A stretch of 64,000 nucleotides of DNA from Clostridium sp031626875. Lineage in GTDB: Bacteria; Bacillota; Clostridia; Clostridiales; Clostridiaceae. The stretch spans positions 13,524 to 77,523 of the forward strand of contig NZ_JANDMF010000026.1 in assembly GCF_031626875.1 (NCBI RefSeq), read 5' to 3'. The notes below the pieces were generated by a model, which was not told where the DNA came from, searched no databases, and saw only the letters and a list, made by a program, of their open reading frames with translations. Positions 16,221 to 25,141 of the stretch are shown here, piece by piece (the stretch's first letter is position 1; each line of letters opens with the position of its first letter). The position numbers and the translations under genes are program-made.

Positions 16221-16349
16221 AGATAAAGACATATATAATTAAATTGAAAAAACAATTTTATTAAGGATTATTTATAAACTTCGCAGAAAATATCAAGTAT
16301 TCAGTTTTACTTTTCTTTATAATTCATTATGAAAGGTAAGGTGAATGCT

Positions 16350-17459
16350 ATGAAACAAGTAAAAACAAGTTTGAAAAATTTTCAAGGAAGTAATTATGAA
16401 GTTGGGGCACAGATTGGAAGATGGATCTTATCAAAACCTGATTTATTACAAAAGGTATTGATTCCACCAAAAACCTATCCACAGAATAAATTAGATGAGA
16501 TTATGAGTCTGTTAGACCAGTATTGCAATGGAATCAATGAGGAAATTAAAGGCTTTTCAGATATTTTAGGAGTAGAATATGGTCAAGTTGTTTTTTATGC
16601 AATGACATATTTGGAGCGTGGATGTAGTTTAATGGCAGCATTACCTTCTAAAACAGAAAATGGACATACGATTATGGCTCGTAACTATGATTTTAATGAT
16701 GAAATGGAGGAAATGTGTTTTGCTTATACTGCAATAGAAGGTAAGTATAAATACATTGGTTCTACACTGAACTTGTTTGGCCGATGTGATGGAATGAACG
16801 AGTATGGATTAGCTGCTTGCAAAGCAAGTAATGGGTTACCTGTTGGCAACTTTGAGGGTGGACAGAAAGCAGGAGTTGCAGGATTTCAATTTTGGATTGT
16901 TATTCGAAGTATTTTAGAAAACTGCAAAAATGTTGATGAAGCTATAGCTTGGACAATGAATGCTCCTATTGGATATAATATCAATTTGATGCTTGCAGAT
17001 AATAGTAATAAGATTGCCATGTTACAGTGTATAGATGGACATAAAGCATATCGTATTTTAGACAAAAATAGTAAAAATATGTCTCTTAGTATAACAAATC
17101 ATATCGTTCTTCCTGAATTAAAATTATATGAAAAAATGTTGATTGAAAACTCAGTAATTCGTAATGAAGTAATTAAAAAAGCATTGGCATTTAAGAAAAA
17201 ACTATCAGTGGATGATTTTAAATGTTTACTTTCAACTCAATATCCAATAGGTTTATGTTGTCATTATTATCAGGAGTTTTTTGGAACTTTGCGTTCGATG
17301 TTATTTGATTTGACTGATAAAAAGATAGAAATGACATTTGGTTCACCACGTGCAAATGACTGGTGTATATTTGAAATAAAAGAATTGGAGGAGAAAGAGA
17401 TCACTGTAAATTTACCTTATGAGAAAGCTGAAAAAGATTTTTATAACATAACTCATTAG
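16350..17459 (+). CDS. C45-type Ntn hydrolase (acyl-CoA:6-APA acyltransferase-like)
   Basis: A 369-residue protein resembling linear-amide C-N hydrolases of the penicillin acyltransferase/choloylglycine hydrolase group. The likely nucleophile is Cys92 in RGCSLMAALPS, followed by GHTIMARNYDFNDEME, the conserved region after the nucleophile. In many relatives this Cys becomes N-terminal after self-cleavage, which leaves a long propeptide, as seen here. I chose ATG 16350 because AAGGTG (16338-16343) is about 6 nt upstream; ATG 16329 is the alternative. It is followed closely by an AraC-type regulator gene. The natural substrate is unknown. Confidence 0.75.
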   Translation: MKQVKTSLKNFQGSNYEVGAQIGRWILSKPDLLQKVLIPPKTYPQNKLDEIMSLLDQYCNGINEEIKGFSDILGVEYGQVVFYAMTYLERGCSLMAALPSKTENGHTIMARNYDFNDEMEEMCFAYTAIEGKYKYIGSTLNLFGRCDGMNEYGLAACKASNGLPVGNFEGGQKAGVAGFQFWIVIRSILENCKNVDEAIAWTMNAPIGYNINLMLADNSNKIAMLQCIDGHKAYRILDKNSKNMSLSITNHIVLPELKLYEKMLIENSVIRNEVIKKALAFKKKLSVDDFKCLLSTQYPIGLCCHYYQEFFGTLRSMLFDLTDKKIEMTFGSPRANDWCIFEIKELEEKEITVNLPYEKAEKDFYNITH

Positions 17460-17475
17460 AAAGGAGATATTCACA

Positions 17476-18348
17476 TTGGATAGATTATATACTATTGGAA
17501 AAGCTATTGTTTTTATTGAAAATAATCTATATAATTCCATTGTTGTAAGTGATGTATCCAATGCAGTTTCCTATTCCTATTATCATTTTCATCGTTATTT
17601 TCAAGCTGTTATGGGTGAAACTGTGGGTAGTTATATTCGTTCCAGAAGATTAACACAAGCAGCATTAGAACTCATTACAACAGATAAGAACATTATGGAG
17701 ATTGGAATTTCACTTCGTTTTGAGTCACATGAAGCTTTTACAAGAGCATTTAAGACAAGATATAAGATGACACCAAAACAGTATAGGGCAAATGGGGTAA
17801 ATGTGCTGATTGGTAAAAAACAGGCATATATAGAAGAGAACTTGAGATACTTGGATAATATTACACTTGTTCCAGAGATTGTATCAATATCACAGAAATG
17901 TATTATTGGTATGCGTTTTGAAACAACAGTTATGGACAACAAAAGTGTTGTAACATGGGAGCAATTTAACAAAAAACTTGCTAACTTAGATGCTGTTTAT
18001 TCGAGTTTTTGTAGATATGAAATTTTTGAAGTGGGAGACAGTTGTTCAACCAATACTTTTAATGATGAAAGCTATTGTAGTGTATTTATTGGAATTGAAA
18101 TTCAAGATGGTTTTGAAATTCCTTCTGGAATGCAGATGAAAATACTTTGTAGTGGCAAATATGCGAGGTTTACACATACAGGGGCAGTGACTACCTTACC
18201 GCAGACTTATCAATATATTTGGGGGACGTGGTTTCCAAAATCAGATTTTGAAATTTCTGGATATGATGATTTTGAATGTTATACAGAACGTTTTTTAGGA
18301 TCAGATAATGAAAATTCTCAGATAGATATTTATTTCCCTATTATATAA
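17476..18348 (+). CDS. AraC-family regulator with GyrI-like effector domain
   Basis: A 290-residue regulator. The N-terminal 105 residues form the double helix-turn-helix of AraC/XylS (DVSNAVSYSYYHFHRYFQ, then MEIGISLRFESHEAFTRAFK and MTPKQYR). The C-terminal part resembles a GyrI/Rob-type small-molecule-binding domain (SGKYARFTHTG, YIWGTWFPKSDFE). The start is TTG, with AAAGGAG about 8 nt upstream. It lies 16 bp after the hydrolase gene, so the two are probably co-transcribed. Ligand and targets are unknown; multidrug or cationic ligands are common in the family. Confidence 0.88.
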   Translation: MDRLYTIGKAIVFIENNLYNSIVVSDVSNAVSYSYYHFHRYFQAVMGETVGSYIRSRRLTQAALELITTDKNIMEIGISLRFESHEAFTRAFKTRYKMTPKQYRANGVNVLIGKKQAYIEENLRYLDNITLVPEIVSISQKCIIGMRFETTVMDNKSVVTWEQFNKKLANLDAVYSSFCRYEIFEVGDSCSTNTFNDESYCSVFIGIEIQDGFEIPSGMQMKILCSGKYARFTHTGAVTTLPQTYQYIWGTWFPKSDFEISGYDDFECYTERFLGSDNENSQIDIYFPII

Positions 18349-18390
18349 GGATAATAGAGAAATATTAGTGTGTTAAATTAATACAAGATT

Positions 18391-18474
18391 ATGAGAAGTG
18401 CAGAATATGAAATAATAGAAATTTCACCTACAAAATATGTAGAGGAATTTGAGAAATTTATAAAATGGTTATAA
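18391..18474 (+). other. Very short ORF, possible gene fragment
   Basis: A 27-codon frame beginning MRSAEYEIIEISPTKYVEE sits between the AraC-type regulator and the DJ-1 gene. It has no clear ribosome site and I do not recognise it. It could be the tail of a deleted gene. Confidence 0.2.
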
Positions 18475-18526
18475 AAATGGACATGTTATAAGGAGTGAAA
18501 TCACACAAATAAAAGGGGGATTATCA

Positions 18527-19096
18527 TTGAAAAAAATTTTATGTTTCATTTATGAAGGTATGGTAGATTTTGAAATGACACTAGCTTGCCATTTATTAGA
18601 TAAAGAAATAGTTTCAATTGCCTATGAAATTGAAGTTATAAAAAGCAAATCAGGTATGTGTTATTATCCTATGGCAACAGTTAAAGAAGCATTGAAATAT
18701 ACAGATATTGATGGGCTAATTATACCAGGAGGATATAATGATGAACAAAGAGATGAGTTAACTGAACTCATAAATAAATTAAATAACCAAGGTAAACTAC
18801 TATCTGCAATATGTGCAGGACCACAATATTTAGCTAGAGCAGGAATATTAAAAGGCAAAAAATATACAACTACCTTAACAGAAGATAACCTTAAAAAATA
18901 CTTTCCAATGGTATCAGAAGATCCATTTCCAAGGGATACATATGTAAATGAAAATGTTGTAAGAGATAGTAACATAATTACAGCAGTAGGAAATGCCTTT
19001 GTAGATTTTTCTATAGAAATACTTGATTACTTTGGCAGATTTAATGATGAAGAAGAAAAGAAAAAATGTACAAACCATTATAAAGGTTTAAAATGA
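18527..19096 (+). CDS. DJ-1/PfpI family protein
   Basis: A 189-residue class I glutamine amidotransferase-like protein of the DJ-1/ThiJ/PfpI superfamily. The nucleophile elbow SAICAGPQYLARAG holds the conserved cysteine, and GLIIPGGYNDE matches the family's strand-turn segment. The start is TTG, with GGGGGA about 6 nt upstream. Relatives include proteases, chaperones, glyoxalases and regulators, so no specific role is assigned. It appears to stand alone, followed by the Rrf2 promoter. Confidence 0.85.
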   Translation: MKKILCFIYEGMVDFEMTLACHLLDKEIVSIAYEIEVIKSKSGMCYYPMATVKEALKYTDIDGLIIPGGYNDEQRDELTELINKLNNQGKLLSAICAGPQYLARAGILKGKKYTTTLTEDNLKKYFPMVSEDPFPRDTYVNENVVRDSNIITAVGNAFVDFSIEILDYFGRFNDEEEKKKCTNHYKGLK

Positions 19097-19145
19097 CTTA
19101 CTTCTAAACTAATAAGTTACCAAAAGAAAAGTTTGGAATAGTGTG

Positions 19146-19174
19146 TTGACAATTCCCGAGTGTTTTGCTATGAT
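19146..19174 (+). promoter_or_regulatory. Promoter of Rrf2-iscS-iscU-mnmA operon
   Basis: A perfect TTGACA (19146-19151) is separated by 17 bp from TATGAT (19169-19174). The spacer holds CCCGAGT, which resembles one half of an IscR-type site, but a good second half is missing, so autoregulation by the Rrf2 protein is only suggested. Confidence 0.8.
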
Positions 19175-19222
19175 ATAAAACATAAAGCATAGTAATTTAC
19201 TCAACATTAAGGAGTGAAGAAA

Positions 19223-19675
19223 ATGAAACTATCAACTAAAGGGCGTTATGGTGTTAAAGCAATGGTAGAACTTGCAATTAACTATGGTGGAGCGCCTGTT
19301 TCGATAAAAACTATTTCTACTAGGCAAAATATTTCTGAATATTATTTAGAACAATTATTTTCACCTCTTAGAAAAGCAAACCTAATCACTAGTATTAGAG
19401 GTGCTCAAGGAGGATATGTACTTAGTAGAGAGCCAAAAGATATAACAGTAGCAGATATAATGAATGAAGTTGAAGGACCAATTGAAATTTCAGAATGTAT
19501 TGATAATATCTGTTGTGACAATGTTGATTGTTGTGCAACTAGGCTACTTTGGAGCAAGATAAAAAATAGCATTGACGAGGTTATGGATTCTATAACTCTT
19601 CAAGATATCGTTGATGACTATAATAATATTAAACATAAAAATGAAGAGTTAAAATTAGATAAAAAGGGAGAATAG
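19223..19675 (+). CDS. iscR: Rrf2-family regulator (IscR-like)
   Basis: A 150-residue winged helix-turn-helix protein starting MKLSTKGRYGVKAMVEL, the hallmark of Rrf2/IscR. The DNA-recognition region is ISEYYLEQLFSPLRKANLI. The C-terminal half has ECIDNICC followed by NVDCC, giving several cysteines suited to an Fe-S cluster. IscR-type proteins sense Fe-S status and control the isc genes that follow here. I chose ATG 19223 over GTG 19214 because AAGGAG (19209-19214) then has an 8-nt gap. It is separated from iscS by 2 nt. Confidence 0.88.
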   Translation: MKLSTKGRYGVKAMVELAINYGGAPVSIKTISTRQNISEYYLEQLFSPLRKANLITSIRGAQGGYVLSREPKDITVADIMNEVEGPIEISECIDNICCDNVDCCATRLLWSKIKNSIDEVMDSITLQDIVDDYNNIKHKNEELKLDKKGE

Positions 19676-19677
19676 TT

Positions 19678-20859
19678 ATGAAAAATGTATATATGGATTA
19701 TGCAGCAACTACATTTGTTAAACCAGAAGTTCTAGAAGAAATGATGCCATATTTTACAGAGAAATTTGGAAATCCATCATCATTCTATGAAATATCAAGA
19801 ATAACAAAGAGAGCAATAGATGAATCAAGAGAAAAGATTGCAAAAGCTTTAAACTGTGAAAGTGCTGAGGTTTATTTTACAGGGGGAGGTTCAGAAGCTG
19901 ATAACTGGGCACTTAAAGGGATTGCTTCTGCTCATAAAAATAAAGGGAATCATATTATAACTACTAAAATAGAACATCACGCAATACTACATACTGCTGA
20001 ATATTTAGAAAAGCAAGGTTATAAGGTAACTTATTTAGATGTAGATAGTGAAGGATTTATAAATTTAGATGATTTAAGAAATGCTATAACTGATGAAACT
20101 ATTTTAGTTTCAATAATGTTTGCCAATAATGAAATAGGAACTATTCAACCAATAAAAGAAATAGGTGCTATCTGCAAGGAAAGAGGAGTTTTATTCCACA
20201 CAGATGCAGTTCAAGCAGTTGGAAATGTACCAGTAGATGTTAAAGATATGAACATTGATTTATTATCACTTGCTGGACACAAGATATATGGACCAAAAGG
20301 TATAGGAGTTCTTTATATAAGAAAAGGTATTAGAATACATAATCTTATACATGGTGGTGGTCAAGAAAGAGCAAGAAGAGCTGGTACTGAAAATATTGCA
20401 GGAATAGTTGGTCTTGGAAAGGCTATTGAACTAGCTACAGAAAATCTTGAAGAACATATGAATAAAATGTCTAAGCTTAGAGATAAACTAATAGATGGAT
20501 TATTAAAAATTCCACATACAGATTTAAATGGACCAAGAGGTGATAAGAGACTTCCTGGTAATGTTAATGTTCGTTTTAGATTTATAGAAGGTGAATCAAT
20601 ACTTCTTTCATTAGATTTTGAAGGGATTTCAGCATCAAGTGGTAGTGCTTGTACATCAGGATCATTAGATCCATCACATGTACTTTTAGCAATAGGACTT
20701 CCACATGAAAGAGCACATGGTTCATTAAGACTTACACTAGGAGATAGATCAACTGAAGAAGATGTTGATTATGTTTTAGATGTAACTCCACCAATTATAG
20801 AAAGATTAAGAAATATGTCTCCATTATGGGAAGACTACATTAAGAAGGGAGAAAATTAA
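19678..20859 (+). CDS. iscS: Cysteine desulfurase
   Basis: A 393-residue NifS/IscS-type PLP enzyme that takes sulfur from cysteine for Fe-S clusters and tRNA thiolation. Visible are the start VYMDYAATTF, HHAILHTAEYL, the PLP lysine K202 in LAGHKIYGPKG, and the catalytic Cys325 in SSGSACTSGSLDPSHV. The extended loop around the cysteine is of the IscS/NifS type. It sits between the Rrf2 gene and iscU, with mnmA downstream, an arrangement that matches both sulfur uses. Confidence 0.96.
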   Translation: MKNVYMDYAATTFVKPEVLEEMMPYFTEKFGNPSSFYEISRITKRAIDESREKIAKALNCESAEVYFTGGGSEADNWALKGIASAHKNKGNHIITTKIEHHAILHTAEYLEKQGYKVTYLDVDSEGFINLDDLRNAITDETILVSIMFANNEIGTIQPIKEIGAICKERGVLFHTDAVQAVGNVPVDVKDMNIDLLSLAGHKIYGPKGIGVLYIRKGIRIHNLIHGGGQERARRAGTENIAGIVGLGKAIELATENLEEHMNKMSKLRDKLIDGLLKIPHTDLNGPRGDKRLPGNVNVRFRFIEGESILLSLDFEGISASSGSACTSGSLDPSHVLLAIGLPHERAHGSLRLTLGDRSTEEDVDYVLDVTPPIIERLRNMSPLWEDYIKKGEN

Positions 20860-20860
20860 T

Positions 20861-21295
20861 ATGATATATTCAGATAAGGTAATGGATCACTTTAGAAATC
20901 CAAGAAATGTAGGAGAAATAGAAAACGCTAATGGTGTTGGAGAAGTTGGAAACGCAAAATGTGGAGATATCATGAAGATTTATCTTCAAATTGAAGATAA
21001 TGTAATAAAAGATGCAAAATTTAAAACATTTGGTTGTGGATCAGCAATAGCATCATCATCAATGGCAACTGAACTTATTATAGGAAAAGATATAGATGAA
21101 GCATGGGAACTTACAAATAAAGCTGTTGCAGAAGCATTAGATGGACTTCCACCAGTAAAGATGCACTGTTCAGTTTTAGCAGAAGAAGCTATTCATAAAG
21201 CTATAAACGATTATAGAGCAAAAGCAGGTCTTGAAGTTAAGGAATTTGAAGAACATGGAGATGACTTACACGATCACGTTCATGGTGATGAATAG
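20861..21295 (+). CDS. iscU: Fe-S cluster scaffold protein
   Basis: A 144-residue IscU/NifU N-terminal domain scaffold. The three cluster ligands are Cys34 in NAKCGD (with Asp36), Cys59 in TFGCGSAIASSS and Cys103 in KMHCSVLAEEA. Start MIYSDKVMDHFRNPRNVG is typical. The gene begins one base after the iscS stop. The C-terminal tail is rich in His, Asp and Glu (EEHGDDLHDHVHGDE) and might bind metal; that is inference. Confidence 0.95.
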   Translation: MIYSDKVMDHFRNPRNVGEIENANGVGEVGNAKCGDIMKIYLQIEDNVIKDAKFKTFGCGSAIASSSMATELIIGKDIDEAWELTNKAVAEALDGLPPVKMHCSVLAEEAIHKAINDYRAKAGLEVKEFEEHGDDLHDHVHGDE

Positions 21296-21303
21296 GAGAT
21301 AGA

Positions 21304-22380
21304 ATGAAGAAAAAAGTGGTTGTTGGTATGAGTGGCGGAGTTGATAGCTCCGTTGCCGCTTACCTTTTAAAAGAACAAGGTTATGATGTTATTGGTATTA
21401 CAATGCGTATGTCACCAGATGATCCAAACTTTGCTGAAAATGAAGGTGGATGCTGTTCCCTTTCAGCAGTAGAAGATGCGAGAAGAGTATGTGATAGGCT
21501 TGAAATACCTTTTTATGTTTTAAATTTTAAAGAGATGTTTAAAGAAAAAGTAATAAACTACTTTGTAGATGAATATATGGCAGGAAAGACACCAAACCCT
21601 TGTATTGCTTGTAATAAGCATTTAAAATTTGATGCACTACTACAAAAAGCAAGAGGAATTGGTGCAGAATATGTTGCAACAGGTCATTATGCTAAGATTG
21701 AAGAAAAAGATGGAAGAAAGCTCTTAATCAGATCTGATGATGATAAAAAAGACCAAACATATGCATTATATAATTTCACTCAAGATCAATTAGCCCATAC
21801 TCTTATGCCTTGTGGAGAATACACAAAGGATAAAATAAGAGAAATAGCTAAAGAGATAGGTCTTGCTGTACATAATAAAAAGGATAGTGAAGAGATATGT
21901 TTCATTCCTGATAATAATCATGGTAGATTTATTACAGAAGAAGTACCTGGAAAGGTTAAACCAGGTAATTTTGTAGATAGAGAAGGAAATATATTAGGAA
22001 AGCATAAGGGAATAGTTTACTATACTATAGGACAAAGAAAAGGCTTAGGTTTAGCACTTGGAAGACCTGTATTTGTAACTGGTATTAATGCAAAGAAAAA
22101 TCAAGTAGTTATAGGTTCAGAGGATGAAATATTCAAAACAGGGCTTATAGCAAAGGATGTTAATTTTATTCCTTTTGATGAGATTAAGGAAGAATTGAAT
22201 GTAACTGCAAAGGTTCGTTATGCAGCAAAACCTTCAGAAGCTATATTATATCCAGAACCTCATGGAAAAGTAAAAGTAATATTTAAGGATAAGCAAAGAG
22301 CTATTACTAAAGGGCAGTCAGTAGTATTCTATGATGGAAATGTAGTTGTTGGTGGTGGAATAATAGAAAAAATATTATAA
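21304..22380 (+). CDS. mnmA: tRNA-specific 2-thiouridylase
   Basis: A 358-residue MnmA that makes 2-thiouridine at position 34 of tRNA-Lys, -Glu and -Gln with sulfur from a cysteine desulfurase. The PP-loop SGGVDSS starts at residue 10, Cys103 lies in PNPCIACNK and Cys199 in SEEICFIPD, the catalytic pair of the family. KDQTYALYNF is also conserved. It follows iscU by 8 bp; this linkage to iscS is common in clostridia. Confidence 0.96.
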   Translation: MKKKVVVGMSGGVDSSVAAYLLKEQGYDVIGITMRMSPDDPNFAENEGGCCSLSAVEDARRVCDRLEIPFYVLNFKEMFKEKVINYFVDEYMAGKTPNPCIACNKHLKFDALLQKARGIGAEYVATGHYAKIEEKDGRKLLIRSDDDKKDQTYALYNFTQDQLAHTLMPCGEYTKDKIREIAKEIGLAVHNKKDSEEICFIPDNNHGRFITEEVPGKVKPGNFVDREGNILGKHKGIVYYTIGQRKGLGLALGRPVFVTGINAKKNQVVIGSEDEIFKTGLIAKDVNFIPFDEIKEELNVTAKVRYAAKPSEAILYPEPHGKVKVIFKDKQRAITKGQSVVFYDGNVVVGGGIIEKIL

Positions 22381-22403
22381 TACCTAACATTAAGGAGATA
22401 ATA

Positions 22404-23042
22404 ATGGGTAGAAATCAAAGTACTGGTACATTTAATTATAATAATGTACAAAAAAAAGAAAAAAACTTTATGTATGATAATCTAAAGAGAAGTAATTGTT
22501 ACAATTGTGATTTTGACACATGTAATTTTGACTTTGTAAGCTTTAGAGGAGCACATTTTAAAAAGTGTAGTTTTTATAGCAGTTCATTTAAAGGTGCAGA
22601 ATTTGTTGGAGCAAATTTAAAGGGAAGTAAGTTTAAAAAATCTGTTTTTGAAAATACTATATTTGATTCTGTTAATTTAGATGGAGTTGATTTTAGAGAT
22701 GCTGAGTTTAAGAATGTTATATTTTTAGAATCAGATTTAAGCAAAGCCATAAATATAGATATTGAAAATCCAGAAATAAGAGTATTTAATGAAGTGCCTG
22801 AAGTAGAAATAAGCGAAGCTTTAAAAAATGCTGTAGATGAATTAAATGAAAATGAGTATATCAAGAATGCAAGAATTTTTGATACAAAGGATGGAAGTAT
22901 CAATTTACTTACCATGATGATCTTATTAGAAAATTTTGAAGAAGATAGACTTATTAAAGGATTAAATACTATTAAAGTAGAAATTAAAAGAGATTTTCAT
23001 ACTTTAAGTTATATTATTAGATTAATTGAAAAGGTAAACTAA
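22404..23042 (+). CDS. Pentapeptide-repeat protein
   Basis: A 212-residue protein whose residues about 28-112 form tandem pentapeptides of the A(D/N)LxX/F type, with phenylalanine or leucine every five residues (for example FRGAHFKKCSFYSSSFKGAE and VNLDGVDFRDAE). Such repeats fold as a right-handed quadrilateral helix. The last 90 residues are alpha-helical and unlike the repeats. It follows mnmA by 23 bp with a ribosome site and is probably the last gene of that operon. Function unknown. Confidence 0.85.
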   Translation: MGRNQSTGTFNYNNVQKKEKNFMYDNLKRSNCYNCDFDTCNFDFVSFRGAHFKKCSFYSSSFKGAEFVGANLKGSKFKKSVFENTIFDSVNLDGVDFRDAEFKNVIFLESDLSKAINIDIENPEIRVFNEVPEVEISEALKNAVDELNENEYIKNARIFDTKDGSINLLTMMILLENFEEDRLIKGLNTIKVEIKRDFHTLSYIIRLIEKVN

Positions 23043-23051
23043 AATTGAGAA

Positions 23052-23086
23052 GACTGCAATAACTTAGTGAATTGCAGCCTTTTTTC
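23052..23086 (+). terminator. Terminator after the pentapeptide-repeat gene
   Basis: CTGCAAT (23054-23060) pairs with ATTGCAG (23071-23077) around a 10-nt loop, followed by a run of six T. Confidence 0.8.
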
Positions 23087-23262
23087 CATGGTAAGAAAAT
23101 TATGAGCATTACATAGAAAAGTTGTAATGTAGAAAATAATAAATAAATAAAATAATAAGGTAGGGGGTATGACAACAGTTAGTGAAACGTTATAGAAGTT
23201 TATATAGGTTTCTTGGTTTTGATTAATGTTTATGTTATGATAAATTCAAGAGGTGATTATAT

Positions 23263-23877
23263 ATGAAATATTATTCTATTGGAGAGTTTTCAAAACTAAT
23301 AGGTAAAAATCCACAAACATTAAGAGAATGGGATAAAAAAGAAATATTAAAACCCCATCATATAGCTCCAACAGGGTATAGATATTACTCTCAAGAGCAA
23401 CTTAATCATTTTTTAGGGATTAAAGGAATTGAAACTAAAAAAATAATTGGATATTGTAGAGTTAGTTCACATAAACAAAAAGATGACCTTGAAAGACAAA
23501 TTGAAAATGTTAAAACATATATGTATGCCAAAGGTTATCAATTTGAAGTCATTACTGATATAGGAAGTGGGATTAACTACAATAAAGAAGGATTAAATAA
23601 ATTAATAGATATGATAACTAATTCAGAAGTTGAAAAGATAGTAATTTTATATAAAGATAGATTATTAAGATTTGGATGTGAAATTATAGAAAATCTATGC
23701 AATAAATATGGAACTACTATTGAAATTATAGACAATACTGAAAAGACAGAAGAGCAGGAATTAGTTGAGGATTTAATTCAAATTGTTACAGTTTTTAGTT
23801 GTAGGTTGCAAGGTAAGAGAGCCAATAAAGCAAGGAAGATGATTAAGGAGTTGTTAGAGAATGATACTGGGGACTAA
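23263..23877 (+). CDS. tnpA: IS607-type serine recombinase TnpA
   Basis: A 204-residue transposase with an N-terminal MerR-like DNA-binding domain (YYSIGEFSKLIGKNPQTLRE and YYSQEQLNHFLG) and a resolvase-type catalytic domain with the nucleophilic serine near residue 68 in GYCRVSSHKQ. The segment EKIVILYKDRLLRFG is the conserved arginine region. A GAGGTGAT ribosome site precedes it. Its end overlaps tnpB by 17 nt. IS607 family recombinases move DNA through a circular intermediate without target duplication. Confidence 0.95.
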   Translation: MKYYSIGEFSKLIGKNPQTLREWDKKEILKPHHIAPTGYRYYSQEQLNHFLGIKGIETKKIIGYCRVSSHKQKDDLERQIENVKTYMYAKGYQFEVITDIGSGINYNKEGLNKLIDMITNSEVEKIVILYKDRLLRFGCEIIENLCNKYGTTIEIIDNTEKTEEQELVEDLIQIVTVFSCRLQGKRANKARKMIKELLENDTGD

Positions 23878-24979
23878 AGTTAGATTATATCCAACTAAAG
23901 AACAGGAACAAAAACTATGGCAATCAGTTGGAACATCAAGATTTATTTATAACTGGATACTTGCAAGACAAGAAGAAAATTATAAAAATGGTGGTAAATT
24001 TATTTCAGATAATGATTTAAGAAAAGAATTAACTATATTAAAGCAAACAGAACTTAAATGGCTTAATGAAGTATCTAACAATGTAACAAAACAGGCTGTA
24101 AAAGACGCTTGCAATGCTTATAAAACCTTTTTTAAAGGAATAGCTGATAAACCAAGATTTAAGAGCAGAAGAAAGTCAAAACCATCATTTTATAATGATA
24201 CTTCAAAGCTTAAAGTTAAAGAAAGTACAGTGTTAGTAGAAAAAGTAGGTTGGATAAATATAAAGAAAAATTCAATACCTATGAATTGTAAATATACCAA
24301 TCCAAGAGTAAGCTTTGATGGTAAGTATTGGTTTATATCAGTTGGGATTGAAAAAGAACAACCATTAATAGAATTAACAGATGAGAGCATAGGGATTGAT
24401 GTTGGAATAAAAGATTTAGCTATATGCTCAAATGGAATGAACTTTAAAAATATTAACAAAACAAGAGTTGTAAAACAACTTGAAAAAAGGCTATGTAGAT
24501 TACAACATAGGGTATCTCGCAAATACTTAAAAAATAAAGAAGGGAGTAAGTTTGTTAAAACAAGTAATATTATAAAAATCGAAAAGCAGATTAAATTACT
24601 TCATAGAAGATTATCAAATATAAGAAGTAATCATAGTCACCAAGCAACGAATAAGATAGTGAAAGCCAAACCATCAAGAGTTGTTATGGAAACACTTAAT
24701 ATTAGAGGAATGATGAAGAATAAACATTTATCAAAAGCTATTGCAAAGCAAGGATTATATGAGTTCAAAAGACAAATGCAATACAAATGTGAGTTTAATG
24801 GTATTGAGTTTGTAGAAGCGGATAGATTTTATCCATCATCTAAATTATGTTCATGTTGTGGAGCTATCAAGAAAGATTTAAAACTTTCTGATAGAGTTTA
24901 TAAATGTGAATGTGGAAATATTATGGATAGGGATTTCCAAGCAAGTTTGAATCTTTCACGATATAAATTAGCAATGTAA
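23861..24979 (+). CDS. tnpB: TnpB RNA-guided nuclease, IS607-type copy 2
   Basis: 372 residues, collinear with copy 1 with no gaps. The RuvC residues are conserved (Asp in GIDVGIKDLAIC, Glu in VVMETLNIRGMM, Asp in the DRDFQASLN segment), and so is the CSCC/CEC zinc finger. Its start lies inside the end of tnpA, which suggests translational coupling. The RNA region after its stop is about 55 nt shorter than in copy 1, so its guide RNA may work differently or not at all. Confidence 0.94.
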   Translation: MILGTKVRLYPTKEQEQKLWQSVGTSRFIYNWILARQEENYKNGGKFISDNDLRKELTILKQTELKWLNEVSNNVTKQAVKDACNAYKTFFKGIADKPRFKSRRKSKPSFYNDTSKLKVKESTVLVEKVGWINIKKNSIPMNCKYTNPRVSFDGKYWFISVGIEKEQPLIELTDESIGIDVGIKDLAICSNGMNFKNINKTRVVKQLEKRLCRLQHRVSRKYLKNKEGSKFVKTSNIIKIEKQIKLLHRRLSNIRSNHSHQATNKIVKAKPSRVVMETLNIRGMMKNKHLSKAIAKQGLYEFKRQMQYKCEFNGIEFVEADRFYPSSKLCSCCGAIKKDLKLSDRVYKCECGNIMDRDFQASLNLSRYKLAM

Positions 24980-25134
24980 TCACTTAAAAGATATTGCTAA
25001 TATGTACCATGCGTTGTATGGGAATTTAAGCTCCTGGATTATTATATCAAACCAAAGTAGCTTTTAGCAAAATGGGATAGGATGAATGGGGAATTAAACA
25101 AGCTTTATAGAGTTTTATAAGGTTTTGGCAACGG
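24980..25134 (+). ncRNA. Predicted right-end omega/reRNA of TnpB, copy 2 (shortened)
   Basis: The region matches the copy 1 right end at both extremities (ATCACTTAAAAGAT, ATGTACCATGCG, then TTATATCAAAC and GGCAACGG). It lacks an internal segment of about 55 nt at roughly 25035-25043, including the 10-bp stem seen in copy 1. The guide would be the flank starting CGTGTAGATGAAG, the start of the YitT-family gene. Confidence 0.5.
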
Positions 25135-25141
25135 CGTGTAG

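Larger units (their letters stand above)
23170..25134 (+). mobile_element. IS607-type element, copy 2 (tnpA and tnpB intact)
   Basis: It carries a full serine-recombinase tnpA overlapping an intact tnpB and a shortened right-end RNA region ending in GGCAACGG at 25134. The right end is set by comparison with copy 1. The left end is approximate, because the copies share little sequence upstream of tnpA. The element lies between the pentapeptide-repeat terminator and a YitT-family gene whose start codon is 7 nt past the right end. Confidence 0.85.

Noticed and set aside
19146..19192. Full IscR/Rrf2 operator at the iscR promoter
   Set aside because: Only one half-site-like CCCGAGT and a loose CTATG/CATAG repeat are visible; not enough to annotate an operator.
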